A DNA stretch of 5,670 bases, taken from contig DQDL01000086.1 of NCBI GenBank assembly GCA_003533405.1, forward strand, positions 674 to 6,343, written 5' to 3'. The position numbers and the translations under genes were made by a program. Shown one piece after another: positions 4,987-5,670 of the stretch. The stretch is from Clostridiales bacterium. GTDB taxonomy: Bacteria > Bacillota > Clostridia > Oscillospirales > Oscillospiraceae. Numbering within the stretch: the stretch's first letter is position 1; each line of letters starts with the position of its first letter. Below the pieces are notes generated by a model, which saw only the letters and a list, made by a program, of their open reading frames with translations, was not told the DNA's origin and ran no database searches.

Positions 4987-5670
4987 TTTTTCCATCGTTA
5001 TTGCAACGCCGTGTTCGTCGTTTGTCGGGCAGATGTAGTCTGCGGCGGCAAGGCAGCGCTTGCTTGCGTTTTTGACCGCAATGCCCAGCCCCGCAAAGGC
5101 GAGCATGTCTGCGTCATTGTCGCCGTTTCCGAATGCGGCGATGTGCTGCGGCGGGATGTTCAAAATTTGCGCAAGGTGTCTGAGCGCTGCACCCTTGCCT
5201 GCTTCGGCGGCGGATATCTCGATAAGTCTCGGCGAGGAGCTCGTGACATACACATCGGTAAGCTGCTTTGTTTTCTCCCAAAGCTCAGCCTTGTGCTCCA
5301 AGGTCCCGCACATGATATCCACGCTGTCAAGCACGGCAATATGCCGCCGCATGAAGCCCGGCATATCGTCAACGGGGATGCGGGTCGTTTTCACATAATC
5401 GACATACGCCGGAGAGCAGCCGAAGCGCAAGGGCTCCCGATAATACTCGCCGTCGCAATACGGCTGACCGTCGACAAACGCCTCGAAGCGTTCGCCGCAA
5501 AAGGTCTCAAGGAGCTGCTCGACCACCTGCGGTCCGAGCGTGAAGCTCAAAAGCCGTGTGCGGCTGTGCATATCCTCGATGCATGCGCCATTTGAGCAAA
5601 TGGCGTAGCGGATGCCGTCAATTTGCAGCACCGACTGCGGCAGGGACTTAAACGCTCTACCCGAGGCTAT
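4969..5670 (-). CDS. Cof-type HAD-IIB family phosphatase, N-terminus missing (cut by window edge)
   Basis: The frame is open to base 5670, giving 233 visible C-terminal residues of a protein that should be about 260-280 long. The N-terminal DxDGT nucleophile motif lies outside the window. Visible are IASGRAF at residues 1-7 (HAD motif II, with S3), the SNGA segment of the Cof family (residues 26-29), a large type IIB cap domain up to about residue 145, the motif III lysine K159 in AGKGAAL, and motif IV GNGDND at 181-186 followed by ADML. Cof-type HAD proteins dephosphorylate small molecules such as sugar phosphates and flavin or nucleotide intermediates in the cytoplasm; the substrate cannot be predicted. 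The first acidic residue of the usual GDxxND motif IV is asparagine here (GNGDND). A start at GTG 5631 is possible on paper, but would remove motif II and is rejected. A terminator overlaps the stop codon. Confidence 0.88.
   Translation of the reverse strand: MASGRAFKSLPQSVLQIDGIRYAICSNGACIEDMHSRTRLLSFTLGPQVVEQLLETFCGERFEAFVDGQPYCDGEYYREPLRFGCSPAYVDYVKTTRIPVDDMPGFMRRHIAVLDSVDIMCGTLEHKAELWEKTKQLTDVYVTSSSPRLIEISAAEAGKGAALRHLAQILNIPPQHIAAFGNGDNDADMLAFAGLGIAVKNASKRCLAAADYICPTNDEHGVAITMEKLLASN

Noticed and set aside
5011..5595. 194-codon plus-strand frame opposite the HAD gene
   Set aside because: It is the antisense shadow of a gene with recognisable HAD motifs on the minus strand; it has no ribosome binding site.

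Overview
The window looks like a chromosomal segment from a moderately GC-rich Gram-positive anaerobe of the Clostridia, probably a gut member of the Oscillospiraceae or a related family. The reasons are strong AGGAGG-type ribosome binding sites, a chromosomal Tet(M)-like GTPase, a DUF362 protein of the clostridial type, and a zf-HC2 anti-sigma factor paired with an ECF sigma factor. This placement is inferred from the protein families, not from a database search.

Layout. Positions 1-1115 (minus strand) hold a two-gene unit. A DUF362 protein comes first, and its stop overlaps the start (ATGA) of an EF-G/Tet(M)-like GTPase that runs off the left edge. Its promoter lies at 1150-1178. From the same short intergenic region a divergent plus-strand unit begins at 1198. 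It encodes an N-terminally membrane-anchored alpha/beta hydrolase, overlapping by one base a 12-helix major facilitator transporter (2163-3605). An inverted repeat at 3624-3658 ends this unit and probably also the convergent minus-strand unit. That unit (3678-4876) is an ECF sigma factor followed, with a 4-base ATGA overlap, by its transmembrane anti-sigma factor. It has a candidate ECF-type promoter of its own at 4901-4926. At the right edge a Cof-type HAD phosphatase (minus strand) enters from outside the window and ends in its own terminator at 4956-4986.

How the genes may work together. The hydrolase and transporter are translationally linked, so a route in which the transporter moves a compound and the hydrolase cleaves it is plausible; the substrate cannot be read from sequence. 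The sigma/anti-sigma pair is a self-contained envelope-signal switch, with a zinc-finger domain inside, one membrane helix and an unrecognised outside domain. It is visibly more AT-rich than its neighbours in places. The DUF362-GTPase pair is compact and coupled, but its shared purpose is unknown.

The window is gene-dense, with no RNA gene, insertion sequence, CRISPR array or prophage signal seen. All gaps between genes are under 100 bases. I did not find a clearly new system. The most worthwhile points are the palindromic divergent promoter with a possibly leaderless hydrolase message, the coupled DUF362-GTPase pair, and the sigma/anti-sigma module with an orphan sensor domain.
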